Below, piece after piece: positions 32,402 through 43,382 of a stretch of 57,935 nucleotides of DNA. The translations under genes and the position numbers were made by a program. Positions within the stretch are counted from its first letter, which is position 1. Every line of letters begins with the position of its first letter. The stretch spans positions 1 through 57,935 of the forward strand of contig JAFYQJ010000017.1 of NCBI GenBank assembly GCA_017547145.1. The letters run 5' to 3'. Origin of the DNA: Paludibacteraceae bacterium. Lineage in GTDB: Bacteria > Bacteroidota > Bacteroidia > Bacteroidales > Paludibacteraceae. The notes beneath the pieces are model-generated. The model was given only the letters and a program-made list of their open reading frames with translations. It was not told where the DNA came from and did not search any database.

Positions 32402-33867
32402 GAAGTTCCTTTAATTGGAAATTGATATTTTTTTTGGTAGGTGTATTTTTATGCATCGAAAGTGTTTTTATGTTGATTGCTTTTTTTGTTGCATTGAGGT
32501 ACAACGAATATGACTCTACTTATTTATTGTATTCAACAATAGTTACATTGTCGGTTGGATGTCTGTCGGCATTGGCAGGGCGTGGCTATTCAACAAAAAT
32601 GGATAAGCGTGTGGGAATGTTGACGATAACTATTGTTTGGGTTTTGTTTTCATTGTTTGGAACATTACCTTTTTGGTGGAGTGGAGCAATACCCTCTTTT
32701 ACAGACGCATTTTTTGAAACGATATCCGGATTTACTACTACAGGTGCTTCTGTGTTAACAAATATTGAGGCTTTGCCACATGGTTTGCTTTTTTGGAGAA
32801 GCTTAACTCAATGGGTTGGTGGTATGGGATTCGTTTTGATTTCAATGGCGATACTCCCTTTTTTAAATGGTGATGTGCAATTGTTTTCCGCTGAGGCTAC
32901 TGGACCAATTCAAGACAAACTTCAGCCACGAATAAAAGCTACTGCACGCCGATTGTGGTTGTTGTATTTTATACTTACGTTGTTGGCAATGGGTATGTTG
33001 TGGTTTGGCGGGATGGACTTTTTTGATGCTGTTTGTCATTCTTTAACTACGTTGTCGACAGGAGGTTATTCTACAAAGCAAAGTAGCATTGCTTACTGGG
33101 ATTCTCCATTTATTCAGTACGTAATTGTAGTTTTTATGTTGATAGGAGGAACAAAGTTTATTTTACTTTATTTAGCATTGGTAAAAGGGAAAATAAAGCG
33201 TTTGTTACAAGATGATGAATTTAAGTTTTATATAGGTATAGTTTTGTTTGCAACAATAGTAATTGCAATTGTTGTTGCTTGTACGACGCAGATAGAGGCA
33301 CTCTCTCAAGTAGAAAAAATAATTCGTGAAAGTTTGTTTCAAGTGGTGTCTGTGATAACCACTACTGGTTTTGCAACGTACGACTACCAATTGTGGAATA
33401 AAATAGCCTTAATGATTATTTTGCTTTTGATGATTTTTGGAGCGTCTTCGGGTTCTACAAGTGGTGGAATAAAACTTTTGCGAATTGTTATTTTGTTAAA
33501 AAATAGCTTCTATGAATTTAAACGTCGATTGCATCCTAATGCTTATTTGCCTATAAAAATCAATGGGCATGTGATACCCGAAACAGTGGTAAATAGTACT
33601 TTTTCGTTTTTGGTGATATACTTGTTTTTGTTATTGTTTGGTGCCGTAGTTTTATCGGTTGTTGGTTTATCGTTGAGTGATGCTTTTGGGGTTTCGTTGT
33701 CGATGGTGTCCAACATTGGACCTGCTTTTGGTGATTTTGGCCCTTCGGGTACTTTTGCTGCTTTGCCTAATGCTGCAAAGTGGGTGTTGTCGATTTTGAT
33801 GTTGATAGGTCGTTTGGAATTGTTTACAGTTTTGTTGTTATTTTCTCCAATGTTTTGGAAAAGATAA
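32398..33867 (+). CDS. trkH: Trk potassium uptake protein TrkH
   Basis: A 489-aa inner-membrane channel subunit with about ten helices. Selectivity-filter-like loops are visible as ISGFTTTGAS, HSLTTLSTGGYST, ITTTGFATYD and SMVSNIGPAFGDFGP, the four pseudo-repeats of the SKT superfamily. The N-terminus begins with an extra hydrophobic helix. It is coupled to trkA by an ATGA overlap. Confidence 0.94.
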   Translation: MRSSFNWKLIFFLVGVFLCIESVFMLIAFFVALRYNEYDSTYLLYSTIVTLSVGCLSALAGRGYSTKMDKRVGMLTITIVWVLFSLFGTLPFWWSGAIPSFTDAFFETISGFTTTGASVLTNIEALPHGLLFWRSLTQWVGGMGFVLISMAILPFLNGDVQLFSAEATGPIQDKLQPRIKATARRLWLLYFILTLLAMGMLWFGGMDFFDAVCHSLTTLSTGGYSTKQSSIAYWDSPFIQYVIVVFMLIGGTKFILLYLALVKGKIKRLLQDDEFKFYIGIVLFATIVIAIVVACTTQIEALSQVEKIIRESLFQVVSVITTTGFATYDYQLWNKIALMIILLLMIFGASSGSTSGGIKLLRIVILLKNSFYEFKRRLHPNAYLPIKINGHVIPETVVNSTFSFLVIYLFLLLFGAVVLSVVGLSLSDAFGVSLSMVSNIGPAFGDFGPSGTFAALPNAAKWVLSILMLIGRLELFTVLLLFSPMFWKR

Positions 33868-33876
33868 GTTGATTTT

Positions 33877-35391
33877 ATGAAAAAAGTTTGTTTCCTGTTT
33901 TTTTGTTTGTTGTGTTCTATTTCGTTGTTTGCAAAAGGTAAGCGAGAGATGCGTGCAGTTTGGATAGCAACGGTAAAAAATATTGATTGGCCGTCGTCGG
34001 CAACACTCACATCGTTGGAGCAACAACAAGAAATAGTATCAATGTTAGATCGTTTTCAGCGATTGAAGATCAATGCAATATTTTTGCAAGTACGACCCTG
34101 CTCTGATAGTTTCTATAGTTCGGAGTTAGAGCCATTGTCAATGTATTTAACAGGTGCACAGGGGCTTCCTCTCGATTCTTATTATGATCCATTGCAATTT
34201 GTTATTGAAGAAGCTCATAAGCGTTGTATAGAGGTGCATGCTTGGATGAATCCTTATCGTGTGGCAATGACAACAGATACAACAACTTTGCATCCAGAAC
34301 ATTTGTATTTCAAGAAGCCATATTTGTTTGTGGAGTATGGTGGTAAATTGTACTTTGATCCTGCGTATGACGAGACTCGAGAATTTTTGAATAAAGTAGT
34401 GGCTGATGTTGTTATGCGTTACGATGTGGATGCTATTCATTTTGATGATTATTTTTACCCATATCGTGTAGCCAATAAGGATTTTCCTGACCAAAAATCT
34501 TTTGCTCAAAATCCACGAGGATTCCTTCCCGTTCAGAAAGATGATTGGCGGAGAAATAACGTGAATTTGGTTATTGCAGAGTTGCAGCAAACAATAAAGT
34601 CGTTGAAGCCTTGGGTAGAATTTGGTATAAGTCCATTTGGGGTATGGCGTAATAGTGATAAAGACCCTAATGGCTCTCAAACAAAAGCGGGAATGACCAA
34701 TTATGATGATTTGTATGCAGATATTCTAAAATGGTTGCAAGAAGGATCTATCGACTATGTTGTTCCTCAACTTTATTGGGAAATAGGTAAGAAAAATGCC
34801 GATTATGCAGTATTGATAGATTGGTGGAATAGGAATGCATGCGATAAAAACTTGTATATCGGATTATTTGCTTCGGGGCTTGGTGTAAACAAATCTTCAG
34901 CTTGGCATAATGGCAATGAACTTGTACGACAAATGTGTATGAATGAGCAGTTTGATAATGTGCAAGGTGTTGCTTTTTATAGTGCAGCTCCTTTTTTGAA
35001 AAATCCAAAGGGTTTGCTCGATAGTTTGACGAATAACTTTTATCAGCATTGGGCTATGCCTCCTATTTCAACATCGTTAGTAGAAAAGTTTGACGCTATA
35101 GCTCCAAAAAATATTCGAGTTCAACGTAATAAAGAGCAATTGTTGTTGGTATGGGACGACGAAGATACAGCGACACCTACGGTATATTATGTTGTATATG
35201 CTTTTAAACGAGGTACGGATTTTGATATAGAAAATCCTAAAAATATAATCTGTTTTACAGCAAAGAACTCGATAGATATAATGTCGATAAATTCTTTAAA
35301 AGGAGAATTTATGTTTGGAGTAACTGCTGTCAATCGTTATAAAAAGGAAAGTAAATTGCTTTTGCTCGAAAATAAATCTTTTCATTTTTAA
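33877..35391 (+). CDS. Exported glycosyl hydrolase-like protein (GHL10/DUF187 family)
   Basis: A 504-aa protein with a signal peptide (about residues 1-19, CSISLFAKG). The GHL10 catalytic-like domain opens with REMRAVWIATVKNIDWPS and contains MNPYRV, VDAIHFDDYFYPY and FGISPFGVWRN. The C-terminal 100 residues look like a fibronectin type III-like module. Relatives such as YngK and DigH act on cell-wall glycans; DigH cleaves denuded peptidoglycan. The same role is plausible here but not proven. It lies 9 bp after trkH and 2 bp before tex. Confidence 0.85.
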   Translation: MKKVCFLFFCLLCSISLFAKGKREMRAVWIATVKNIDWPSSATLTSLEQQQEIVSMLDRFQRLKINAIFLQVRPCSDSFYSSELEPLSMYLTGAQGLPLDSYYDPLQFVIEEAHKRCIEVHAWMNPYRVAMTTDTTTLHPEHLYFKKPYLFVEYGGKLYFDPAYDETREFLNKVVADVVMRYDVDAIHFDDYFYPYRVANKDFPDQKSFAQNPRGFLPVQKDDWRRNNVNLVIAELQQTIKSLKPWVEFGISPFGVWRNSDKDPNGSQTKAGMTNYDDLYADILKWLQEGSIDYVVPQLYWEIGKKNADYAVLIDWWNRNACDKNLYIGLFASGLGVNKSSAWHNGNELVRQMCMNEQFDNVQGVAFYSAAPFLKNPKGLLDSLTNNFYQHWAMPPISTSLVEKFDAIAPKNIRVQRNKEQLLLVWDDEDTATPTVYYVVYAFKRGTDFDIENPKNIICFTAKNSIDIMSINSLKGEFMFGVTAVNRYKKESKLLLLENKSFHF

Positions 35392-35393
35392 TT

Positions 35394-37514
35394 ATGATTT
35401 ACGCAAATTTGATTGCTAATGAACTTGTCCTAACATCAAGGCAAGTGAATAATACCATACAGCTATTGGTTGATGGGGCAACTGTGCCTTTTATTAGTCG
35501 TTATCGGAAAGAGAAGACCGATGCTTTGGACGAAATACAAATTACTGAAATAAAAGAGCGATATGAAAAGTTGTTAGAAATAGAGGCTCGAAAAAAAACG
35601 ATACTTGCGGCTATTGAAAAACAAGAAAAATTGACGTCAGAACTGCAAGAACGCATTGCTAATTGTTGGGATATGGTAGCGTTAGAAGATATTTATTTGC
35701 CTTACAAGCAAAAGAAACGTACGCGTGCCGAGATAGCAAAAGAGAAAGGATTAGAACCTTTGGCAAAAATAATTATGATGCAGAGAGATAATGCATTGGC
35801 TGTACGCTTACGAAGTTTTGTAAACGGTGTGGTAGCTACAGAAGAAGATGCGTTAAAAGGTGCTCGTGATATTATTGCAGAGTGGATAAACGAAAGTGAG
35901 TCGGCACGTAATGCAGTTCGCACAGTTTTTGCCTCGAAGGCAGAAATTGTATCTCGTGTGGTGAAAGGAAAGGAGACCGAAGGTGATAAATATGCAGATT
36001 ATTTTGCTTTTTCCGAACCATTGAATAGGTGTTCGTCGCATCGTTTATTAGCAATGCGGCGAGGCGAAGCAGAAGGTTTTTTGAAAATTACGATTCAACC
36101 CGACGAAGAACTTTGTTTAGAACGATTGAATAGAATTTTTGTAAAAGCAAATAACGATGCAGCGGAACAAGTGGCGATAGCAGTAGAGGATGCTTATAAG
36201 CGACTTTTAAAGCCTAGTATCGAAACCGAATTTTCTGCTAAAAGTAAAGATCGTGCCGATACGGAGGCAATTAGAGTTTTTGCTGAAAACTTAAGACAAC
36301 TTTTACTTGCTTCGCCCTTAGGGCAAAAACGAGTTTTGGGTATCGACCCGGGATTTCGTACGGGATGTAAGGTGGTTTGCCTTGACGAACAAGGTAATTT
36401 GTTGCATAATGAAACTATTTTTCCACATCCTCCACAAAATGAAATGGCTCAAGCTATTCGCAAAATGCAGAAGTTGGTGGAAATGTATAAAATACAAGCA
36501 ATAGCCATTGGCAATGGAACTGCAGGTCGTGAAACTGAATTTTTTGCACAAAAAATTCGTTACGATCGCAAGGTGCAAATATTTTCGGTAAGCGAAAGTG
36601 GAGCTTCTATATATTCAGCTTCTAAAATTGCTCGCGAGGAGTTCCCAGAATATGATGTTACGGTACGAGGAGCGGTTTCTATTGGTCGGCGATTGATGGA
36701 CCCTTTGGCTGAACTGGTAAAAATAGAGCCAAAATCGATAGGTGTGGGACAGTATCAGCACGATGTAGATCAAAATCGTTTAAAGAAAACCCTTGATCAG
36801 ACGGTAGAAAGTGTGGTGAATACGGTGGGTGTGAATTTGAATACAGCAAGTAAGCATTTGCTTGTGTATGTGTCGGGATTGGGTGCCCAGTTGGCTCAAA
36901 ATATAGTAGACTATCGTGCAGAAAATGGAGCTTTTTCTTCTCGATTCGATTTGTTGAAAGTCCCTCGAATGGGTGCTAAATCGTTTGAACAATGTGCAGG
37001 TTTTTTGCGTATTGCAGGTGCTGAAAATCCTCTTGACAATTCTGCTGTTCACCCTGAATGTTATGCTGTTGTAGAACGTATGGCAAAGGATTTGAATTGT
37101 TCGGTAGAAGATTTAATGCATGATGCTACATTGCGATCTAAAATTGTTTTAGAAAAATACGTTACGGAAACTGTTGGGTTGCATACTTTGAAAGATATTA
37201 TTTCGGAATTAGAAAAGCCAGGACGTGATCCGCGTACAATAATCAAGGTATTTGAATTTGACTCTTCGGTGAAAAAGATAGAAGATTTGCAGGTGGGTCA
37301 GGTACTTCCGGGGATTGTAACAAATGTTACAAATTTTGGTGCGTTTGTCGATATTGGAATTAAGGAAAATGGTTTGGTGCATGTCTCAAACATCTCGGAC
37401 AACTTTGTGAAGGATCCTGCAGAAGTTGTGCATTTGCATCAGCATGTAAAAGTGAGAGTTTTAGATGTCGATTTGCAGCGTAAACGTATTCAATTATCAA
37501 TGAAAGGTTTGTAG
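35394..37514 (+). CDS. tex: Tex-family RNA-binding transcription accessory protein
   Basis: A 706-aa protein with the full Tex order: an N-terminal helical domain, a YqgF/RNase H-like domain (GIDPGFRTGCKVVCLD near residue 315), a helix-hairpin-helix region (NTVGVNLNTASKHLL, FDLLKVPRMGAKSFEQCAGF) and a C-terminal S1 RNA-binding domain (PGIVTNVTNFGAFVDIG). Tex acts in transcription and RNA metabolism. The 2-bp gap to the preceding gene puts it at the end of the dxs run. Confidence 0.93.
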   Translation: MIYANLIANELVLTSRQVNNTIQLLVDGATVPFISRYRKEKTDALDEIQITEIKERYEKLLEIEARKKTILAAIEKQEKLTSELQERIANCWDMVALEDIYLPYKQKKRTRAEIAKEKGLEPLAKIIMMQRDNALAVRLRSFVNGVVATEEDALKGARDIIAEWINESESARNAVRTVFASKAEIVSRVVKGKETEGDKYADYFAFSEPLNRCSSHRLLAMRRGEAEGFLKITIQPDEELCLERLNRIFVKANNDAAEQVAIAVEDAYKRLLKPSIETEFSAKSKDRADTEAIRVFAENLRQLLLASPLGQKRVLGIDPGFRTGCKVVCLDEQGNLLHNETIFPHPPQNEMAQAIRKMQKLVEMYKIQAIAIGNGTAGRETEFFAQKIRYDRKVQIFSVSESGASIYSASKIAREEFPEYDVTVRGAVSIGRRLMDPLAELVKIEPKSIGVGQYQHDVDQNRLKKTLDQTVESVVNTVGVNLNTASKHLLVYVSGLGAQLAQNIVDYRAENGAFSSRFDLLKVPRMGAKSFEQCAGFLRIAGAENPLDNSAVHPECYAVVERMAKDLNCSVEDLMHDATLRSKIVLEKYVTETVGLHTLKDIISELEKPGRDPRTIIKVFEFDSSVKKIEDLQVGQVLPGIVTNVTNFGAFVDIGIKENGLVHVSNISDNFVKDPAEVVHLHQHVKVRVLDVDLQRKRIQLSMKGL

Positions 37515-37688
37515 GAAAGTCTAAAATTTTAAATAGGGTTTCTTGGTATTGGAGTATGGAGAATTTCAATATTTCTTCAATTCTATTTTTAAAATAAAAA
37601 TTTAAAATCCTACAATAACGGTAAAAAATCGTGTTATTAAAAAAGTTAAAATAGATGAAGTCCGTCGGCTTAATCCAATGAAAATTAC

Positions 37689-37696
37689 TACTTTTG
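37689..37696 (+). promoter_or_regulatory. -7 promoter box of gpmI
   Basis: TACTTTTG lies 33 bp before the ATG. The preceding 175-bp gap after tex holds no other clear signal. Confidence 0.5.
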
Positions 37697-37729
37697 CAAT
37701 TAAATTAAAAATAAAAAAATAATATAATT

Positions 37730-39241
37730 ATGAGTAAAAAAGCACTTTTGATGATACTTGATGGTTGGGGAATAGGTTCTCAAACTAAAGCAGATGTAAT
37801 ATACGAAACAGCAACACCTTATTGGGATTATTTGTTGAAAACATATCCTAATTCGCAGTTGCAAGCTTCTGGTGAAAATGTAGGTTTGCCCGATGGTCAA
37901 ATGGGAAACTCTGAAGTTGGCCATTTAAATATTGGTGCAGGGCGTGTGGTTTATCAAGATTTGGTAAAAATAAATCTTGCTTGCCGTAATAATACCATTA
38001 TGCAAAATCCTGAAATAGTATCAGCATTTTCGTATGCCAAAGCAAATGGTAAAACAGTTCATTTTATGGGATTGACTTCTGACGGCGGTGTGCATAGCTC
38101 GCTCGACCATTTATTTAAGTTGGTAGATATTGCTAATGAATACGACGTTCCTGCTTGTGTGCATTGTTTTATGGATGGTCGTGATACCGACCCTAAAAGT
38201 GGAAAAGGCTTTATAGAAAGTTTAGAAAAACATTGTGCTGATACGACTTCTCGTGTAGCTACGATTATTGGTCGCTATTATGCTATGGACCGCGATAAAC
38301 GTTGGGAGCGAGTGAAAGAAGCGTATGACTTGTTGGTTAGTGCAGTTGGTAAGCCTGTAAATAATATGGTAGAAGCTGTGCAAACGTCTTATGACGAAGG
38401 TGTAACCGATGAATTTATGAAACCTATTGTAAATGCATCTGTTGATGGTAAAATAAAACAAGGTGATGTAGTTATTTTCTTTAATTATCGAAACGATAGA
38501 GCAAAAGAATTAACTGTAGTTTTAACTCAACAAGATATGCCAGAAGCCGGAATGACAATAGTTCCTGATTTGTACTATTGCTGTATGACTCCATACGATG
38601 CGTCGTTTAAAGGTGTTCATATTTTGTTTGATAAAGAAAATGTTGAAAATACATTGGGCGAATATTTGTCAGCATGTGGAAAAACACAATTGCATATAGC
38701 TGAAACTGAAAAATATGCTCATGTAACATTCTTCTTTAATGGAGGTAGAGAAACTCCTTACGAAAACGAAGATAGAATTTTAGTGCCATCGCCAAAAGTT
38801 GCTACTTACGATTTAAAGCCAGAAATGAGTGCTTACGAAGTGAAAGATAAATTGGTAGAAGCTATTAATACTCAAAAATATGATTTTATAGTTGTTAATT
38901 ATGCTAATGGCGATATGGTAGGGCATACTGGTGTTTATTCTGCGATAGAAAAAGCAGTAGTTGCGGTAGATGCTTGCGTTGAAGCTTCGGTAGAGGCAGC
39001 CAAAACAAATGGTTATGAGGTAATTATTATTGCTGACCATGGTAATGCTGATAATGCAATCAATGCCGATGGAACGCCAAATACGGCTCACTCGTTGAAT
39101 CCTGTACCTTTTGTATATGTTACAGAAAACGCATCAGCAGTAGTGGAAAATGGTATTTTAGCCGATGTAGCTCCTTCTGTTTGTCATATAATGGGTATTG
39201 AACAACCCAAAGATATGGACGGGAAAAATTTGATTCATTAA
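37730..39241 (+). CDS. gpmI: 2,3-bisphosphoglycerate-independent phosphoglycerate mutase
   Basis: A 503-aa Mn-dependent enzyme of glycolysis interconverting 3- and 2-phosphoglycerate. The alkaline-phosphatase-type domain begins MILDGWGIG, and the phosphoserine is Ser61 in [16 protein letters not shown]. The inserted transferase domain carries FMDGRDTDP and [12 protein letters not shown]. The metal site returns in IADHGNADN and [10 protein letters not shown]. It stands 25 bp before the chaperone run. Confidence 0.95.
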   Translation: MSKKALLMILDGWGIGSQTKADVIYETATPYWDYLLKTYPNSQLQASGENVGLPDGQMGNSEVGHLNIGAGRVVYQDLVKINLACRNNTIMQNPEIVSAFSYAKANGKTVHFMGLTSDGGVHSSLDHLFKLVDIANEYDVPACVHCFMDGRDTDPKSGKGFIESLEKHCADTTSRVATIIGRYYAMDRDKRWERVKEAYDLLVSAVGKPVNNMVEAVQTSYDEGVTDEFMKPIVNASVDGKIKQGDVVIFFNYRNDRAKELTVVLTQQDMPEAGMTIVPDLYYCCMTPYDASFKGVHILFDKENVENTLGEYLSACGKTQLHIAETEKYAHVTFFFNGGRETPYENEDRILVPSPKVATYDLKPEMSAYEVKDKLVEAINTQKYDFIVVNYANGDMVGHTGVYSAIEKAVVAVDACVEASVEAAKTNGYEVIIIADHGNADNAINADGTPNTAHSLNPVPFVYVTENASAVVENGILADVAPSVCHIMGIEQPKDMDGKNLIH

Positions 39242-39266
39242 TTTTACAAAAATCAGTTTCCAAACT

Positions 39267-41168
39267 ATGCGAAAGTTTGTTGTAGTATTATTTTTTGTGA
39301 CCTTTTTACAAGGTATTTTGGCAAGTGATACGCTGATGCTTGTAGGTAAAACTCCTGTTTCTGTATCAGAATTTGAATATGTATACAAAAAAAATAATGC
39401 TGAAAACGTCAATACTATTGATGAGTATTTGACGTTATACGAAAATTTCAAATTTAAGGTAGTTGAGGCAGAAAGTAGAGGTTTGGATAAAACGGAAACT
39501 TTTCGTCAAGAGTTACTCGGATATAGGGAACAATTGAAGAGAACTTATTTGACCGATATGCAAAAGTTTAATTCTTTTGTAGAAGAGGCTTACCAGCGTT
39601 CGTTGGAAGATATTGATGTAAGTCATATTTTGTTTCAAATACCTCAAGATGCAACGGCTGATGATACACTGCAAGCATATAGCAGAGCTCTGCAAGCAAA
39701 AAAACGTTTAGAAACAGAATCGTTTGAAACGGTTGCACGAGAGATGTCGGACGATGTCTCTGTTTCTCGCAATGGAGGTCGATTAGGTTATATTACAAGT
39801 ATGATGACGATTTATCCATTCGAAACGGCTGTGTATAATATGTCTGTTGGAGTTGTTTCGAATCCGATACGAACTCAAATCGGTTATCATATAATATATG
39901 TGCATAATCGTCGCCCTGCAGTAGGAGAAATTCGGGTTAAGCATATTCTTAAAAGTATAAATCAACGCATGTCTGAATCAGCAAAAAATCAAGTAAAACA
40001 GGAGGTTGATTCTCTTGTAGCCTTGTTGCAACAAGGTTTTGATTTTGAAGAATTGGCTAAAACTACATCGGATGACAAATACTCTGCAGTTAATGGTGGC
40101 GATTTGTCTTGGTTTGGATTAGGGCGAATGGTACCAGAATTTGAAATGGCAGCATTTGCATTGAAAAACGTAGGCGATATAAGTGAACCAGTTTTATCTC
40201 CTTTTGGTTGGCATATAATTAAGCTTGAAGAGAAGCGAGTGTTAACTAAGGAAGCAAAAAAGAAAAAAATAGAATCTCGTTTGCAACGAGATTTTCGAAT
40301 GTTAGATGTGAAAAAATCTTTTGTCGAAAAACTAAAAAATGATTATGCTTTTAAGCTCAATCAAGTAGCAGTAGATGATTTGAATAAAATGCTAATGGAA
40401 TGTGAAACAGATTCAATATTAAGAGTGAAAAGCTCTTTGTTGAATGATGTTTTGTTTTCGTTTGCCGAAGAAAAAGTTTCGCAAAAAGATTTTGTATTGC
40501 AGAATATTACGTTTCCTAATAAGCATTTATTTCAAGAACTTTTGCAGGATTATATTGCAACGCGATTGATAAATTATGAAGACTCTCGATTAGAAGATAA
40601 ATATCCAGATTTTAGAAATTTGATGCGAGAATACCGTGAAGGGATGTTGCTTTTTGAATTAAGTAAGCATGAGGTTTGGGATAAGGCTACAAATGATACT
40701 CTTGGTTTAGAAAATTATTTTGCGAAGAATCGAGATAAATATAAGTACGAAACACCTTTGTTTAAGGGCTATATAATAGCGTGTCGAGATAAAAAGGTGG
40801 CAAAACAAATACAAAAAATTGTAAAAAATGCAAATCCTGATTCTATCTCAAGTTATATTAATCGTAGAATAAATTTAGATGCGATACCATTGGTAAACCT
40901 TGAGAAAGGAGTTTGGGAAAAAGGAGTGAATTCAGTAGTTGATTGTTTAGCATTTGGGAAAAAGCAGCAAATGATAGAGGACAAGAAAGCAGAATATCCA
41001 TTTGTGTTTTTGAAAGGAGAGTTGCAGGAATTTCCTGAAAGATATCAAGATGTTCGTGGTCTTATCATTTCAGATTATCAGGAATATATTGAAAAGGAAT
41101 GGGTGAAACGATTGCGAGAAAAATATCCAATTCAAATATTTGAAGATGTTAAAAAAACTCTGCATTAA
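39267..41168 (+). CDS. Periplasmic peptidyl-prolyl isomerase/chaperone with two parvulin domains
   Basis: A 633-aa exported protein (signal peptide to about residue 19). A SurA-type N-terminal helical part leads to two parvulin rotamase domains, about residues 113-215 (DVSHILFQIP, NGGRLGYITSM, GYHIIYVHNR) and 223-325 (VKHILKSI, GGDLSWFGLGRMVPEF, GWHIIKLEE). A long helical C-terminal part follows. It probably folds outer-membrane proteins in the periplasm. It is the first of four genes (spacings 12, 12 and -4 bp) for outer-membrane biogenesis. Confidence 0.87.
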   Translation: MRKFVVVLFFVTFLQGILASDTLMLVGKTPVSVSEFEYVYKKNNAENVNTIDEYLTLYENFKFKVVEAESRGLDKTETFRQELLGYREQLKRTYLTDMQKFNSFVEEAYQRSLEDIDVSHILFQIPQDATADDTLQAYSRALQAKKRLETESFETVAREMSDDVSVSRNGGRLGYITSMMTIYPFETAVYNMSVGVVSNPIRTQIGYHIIYVHNRRPAVGEIRVKHILKSINQRMSESAKNQVKQEVDSLVALLQQGFDFEELAKTTSDDKYSAVNGGDLSWFGLGRMVPEFEMAAFALKNVGDISEPVLSPFGWHIIKLEEKRVLTKEAKKKKIESRLQRDFRMLDVKKSFVEKLKNDYAFKLNQVAVDDLNKMLMECETDSILRVKSSLLNDVLFSFAEEKVSQKDFVLQNITFPNKHLFQELLQDYIATRLINYEDSRLEDKYPDFRNLMREYREGMLLFELSKHEVWDKATNDTLGLENYFAKNRDKYKYETPLFKGYIIACRDKKVAKQIQKIVKNANPDSISSYINRRINLDAIPLVNLEKGVWEKGVNSVVDCLAFGKKQQMIEDKKAEYPFVFLKGELQEFPERYQDVRGLIISDYQEYIEKEWVKRLREKYPIQIFEDVKKTLH

Positions 41169-41180
41169 AAAAACAAGTGT

Positions 41181-42020
41181 ATGAAATCTACGTTAGGTAT
41201 AATTCTCTTGATAACGGTTCTATTCTCTACTTGTCAGAAAAAACATGTAGATACAAACAAGACTCCTATTTTAGAAATCAATGGACAGTTTTTGTATGAA
41301 GAAGATTTGCCTAAAATATCATTTCGCACATTGTCCGAAGAGGATAGTATAAAGGTTGTTGATAATTATATTAAGCGTTGGATTACTGATGTTGTGATGT
41401 ACGATTATGCAAAAAAAAATGTACAAAACCCTAAAGAAATAGAAACGTTAGTAGACGAATATCGAAAAACCTTAATTATACAATATTATCAACAAAATAT
41501 TGTAAATCAGCGTTTAAAATCACCATCGGAAGAAGAACTAAAAAGTTATTATGAAAAATACTCTTCTCAATTTTTGTTAGAGGAAAATATCATCAAGGGT
41601 GTTTTTATAAAAATTCCAACCAAGACAGCTAGAATTAAAGATCTTTATAAATGGTTGAGTGATGTAGATGAAGAAAATCTTGAAAAAATGGAAAAATTTT
41701 GCGTTCGAAATTATGGAACGTTGGACTATTTTCAAGAAGAATGGTTTTATGCGACGGATGTTTTAAAAAAGTTCCCTGAAACATTTACTGATGAGAAAAC
41801 GGTAATTACAGCACCTAATGTTTTTGAACGTACTGATAGTGTTTTTACTTATTTGTTGAAAGTTACAGATTATCGTCTAGTCGGCAATGTCGCACCTTAT
41901 GATTTTGCGAATAAAAAAATTGAAAGTATTTTGTTGAATCAAAAAAGAATAGATTTTATACGAAACTTTGAGGAAGAACTTTATAAAGATGCATTGAAGA
42001 AGGTTAAGTTTTTAAATTAA
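41181..42020 (+). CDS. SurA-like periplasmic lipoprotein without a rotamase domain
   Basis: A 279-aa lipoprotein (lipobox LFSTC at residues 15-19). After GQFLYEEDLPK it continues with the helical arrangement of SurA N-terminal domains (YYQQNIVNQRLKSPSEEELK, then YEKYSSQF) but shows no GG-type parvulin core. It sits between two parvulin genes and is likely a membrane-anchored partner chaperone. The role is inferred from position and fold pattern. Confidence 0.75.
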   Translation: MKSTLGIILLITVLFSTCQKKHVDTNKTPILEINGQFLYEEDLPKISFRTLSEEDSIKVVDNYIKRWITDVVMYDYAKKNVQNPKEIETLVDEYRKTLIIQYYQQNIVNQRLKSPSEEELKSYYEKYSSQFLLEENIIKGVFIKIPTKTARIKDLYKWLSDVDEENLEKMEKFCVRNYGTLDYFQEEWFYATDVLKKFPETFTDEKTVITAPNVFERTDSVFTYLLKVTDYRLVGNVAPYDFANKKIESILLNQKRIDFIRNFEEELYKDALKKVKFLN

Positions 42021-42032
42021 AATAGATAACGG

Positions 42033-43382
42033 ATGAAAAAAAATATATCAATATTGTGTTTTTTGTTAACAATTTTTGTTTCGTCTTTTGGACAAAACAA
42101 TATGATAGATGGAGTAGTTTGGGTAGTTGGCGATGAGGTTATTTTGAAGTCGGATGTGGAAGAACAACGAATTCGTATGCAATATGAGGGTACTCGTATG
42201 CAAGGAGATCCTTATTGTTTGATACCAGAGCAAATTGCTATTCAAAAGCTATTTTTACATCAAGCAAAAATTGATAGTATTGTTGTTTCGGAGAGTATGG
42301 TTTATTCGCAAGTGGAGGCTCGAATGAATTATTTTATTTCGGAAATAGGCTCTAAAGAAAAAATGGAAGAATATTTTAAGAAAACTTCTGCTCAAATACG
42401 TGAAGAATTATATACTGTTACAAAAGAGCAAATGATTGTTCAGCAGATGCAACAAAAACTCACTGGTGATGTTAAGTTGACTCCAAATGAGGTAAGAAAA
42501 ATGTATGAACAAATGGATACAGATTCTATACCGACTGTCCCTGAAACTGTAGAAGTACAAATTTTAATTATAGAACCACCTATCAAACAAGCTGAAATAG
42601 ATAGAGTGAAAAGTCAATTAAGAGAATTTGCAGAACGAGTTAATTCTGGTTCGACAGATTTTTCGCTGTTAGCGAGATTGTATTCAGAAGATAAAGAATC
42701 TGCGGTTCGTGGCGGAGAATTAGGTTTTGCGGGTCGTGGACGATTTGTTCCTGAATTTGCATCGGCTGCATTTGCATTGCAAGAACCGGGGAAAGTATCA
42801 CGAGTAGTAGAAACAGAATTTGGATATCATATTATTCAGTTGATAGAAAAACGTGATGATCGTGTGAATTGTCGTCATATATTATTAAAACCTCGTGTCT
42901 CAATTGAAGAAAAACAACAAGCATTGGAGCGATTAGATTCGATTGTGAATATAATACGCAATGGTGAAATGACTTTTGAAAGTGCAGCTTTGCGATTTTC
43001 TTCGGATAAGGATTCCCGTATGAATGGAGGATTGATGCCTAATCAGTATACTGGTTCCTCAAAATTTGAATATCAATCCCTACCATCAGAAATAGCAAAG
43101 GAGGCATATAAATTGAAAGCAGGCGAAATTTCGGAACCTTTTGCAATGATGGATACAAATCTTGGTCGCGAAGTGTATGCTATAATTAAGGTTAAAACAA
43201 AAGTGAAAAGTCATAAGGCAAATCTGTTAGATGATTACCAAGAACTTAAATCTTTTTTAGAAGATAAACGTGGTCAGGAGATTATTCAAGAGTGGATTGT
43301 CCAAAAGCAGAAAGAGACTTCTATTCAAATAGACGAAGAGTGGAAAAATTGTAATTTTAAGTATGAAGGGTGGATTAAATGA
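42033..43382 (+). CDS. surA: SurA-type periplasmic chaperone with two parvulin domains
   Basis: A 449-aa exported protein (signal peptide ending near SSFGQN). The SurA N-domain includes DGVVWVVGDEVILKSDVEEQ. Rotamase domain 1 covers about 173-275 (RGGELGFAGRGRFVPEF, GYHIIQLIEKR), and domain 2 follows (NCRHILLKP, NGGLMPNQY). It assists folding of outer-membrane barrels. It overlaps the OstA-like gene by 4 bp (ATGA). Confidence 0.9.
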   Translation: MKKNISILCFLLTIFVSSFGQNNMIDGVVWVVGDEVILKSDVEEQRIRMQYEGTRMQGDPYCLIPEQIAIQKLFLHQAKIDSIVVSESMVYSQVEARMNYFISEIGSKEKMEEYFKKTSAQIREELYTVTKEQMIVQQMQQKLTGDVKLTPNEVRKMYEQMDTDSIPTVPETVEVQILIIEPPIKQAEIDRVKSQLREFAERVNSGSTDFSLLARLYSEDKESAVRGGELGFAGRGRFVPEFASAAFALQEPGKVSRVVETEFGYHIIQLIEKRDDRVNCRHILLKPRVSIEEKQQALERLDSIVNIIRNGEMTFESAALRFSSDKDSRMNGGLMPNQYTGSSKFEYQSLPSEIAKEAYKLKAGEISEPFAMMDTNLGREVYAIIKVKTKVKSHKANLLDDYQELKSFLEDKRGQEIIQEWIVQKQKETSIQIDEEWKNCNFKYEGWIK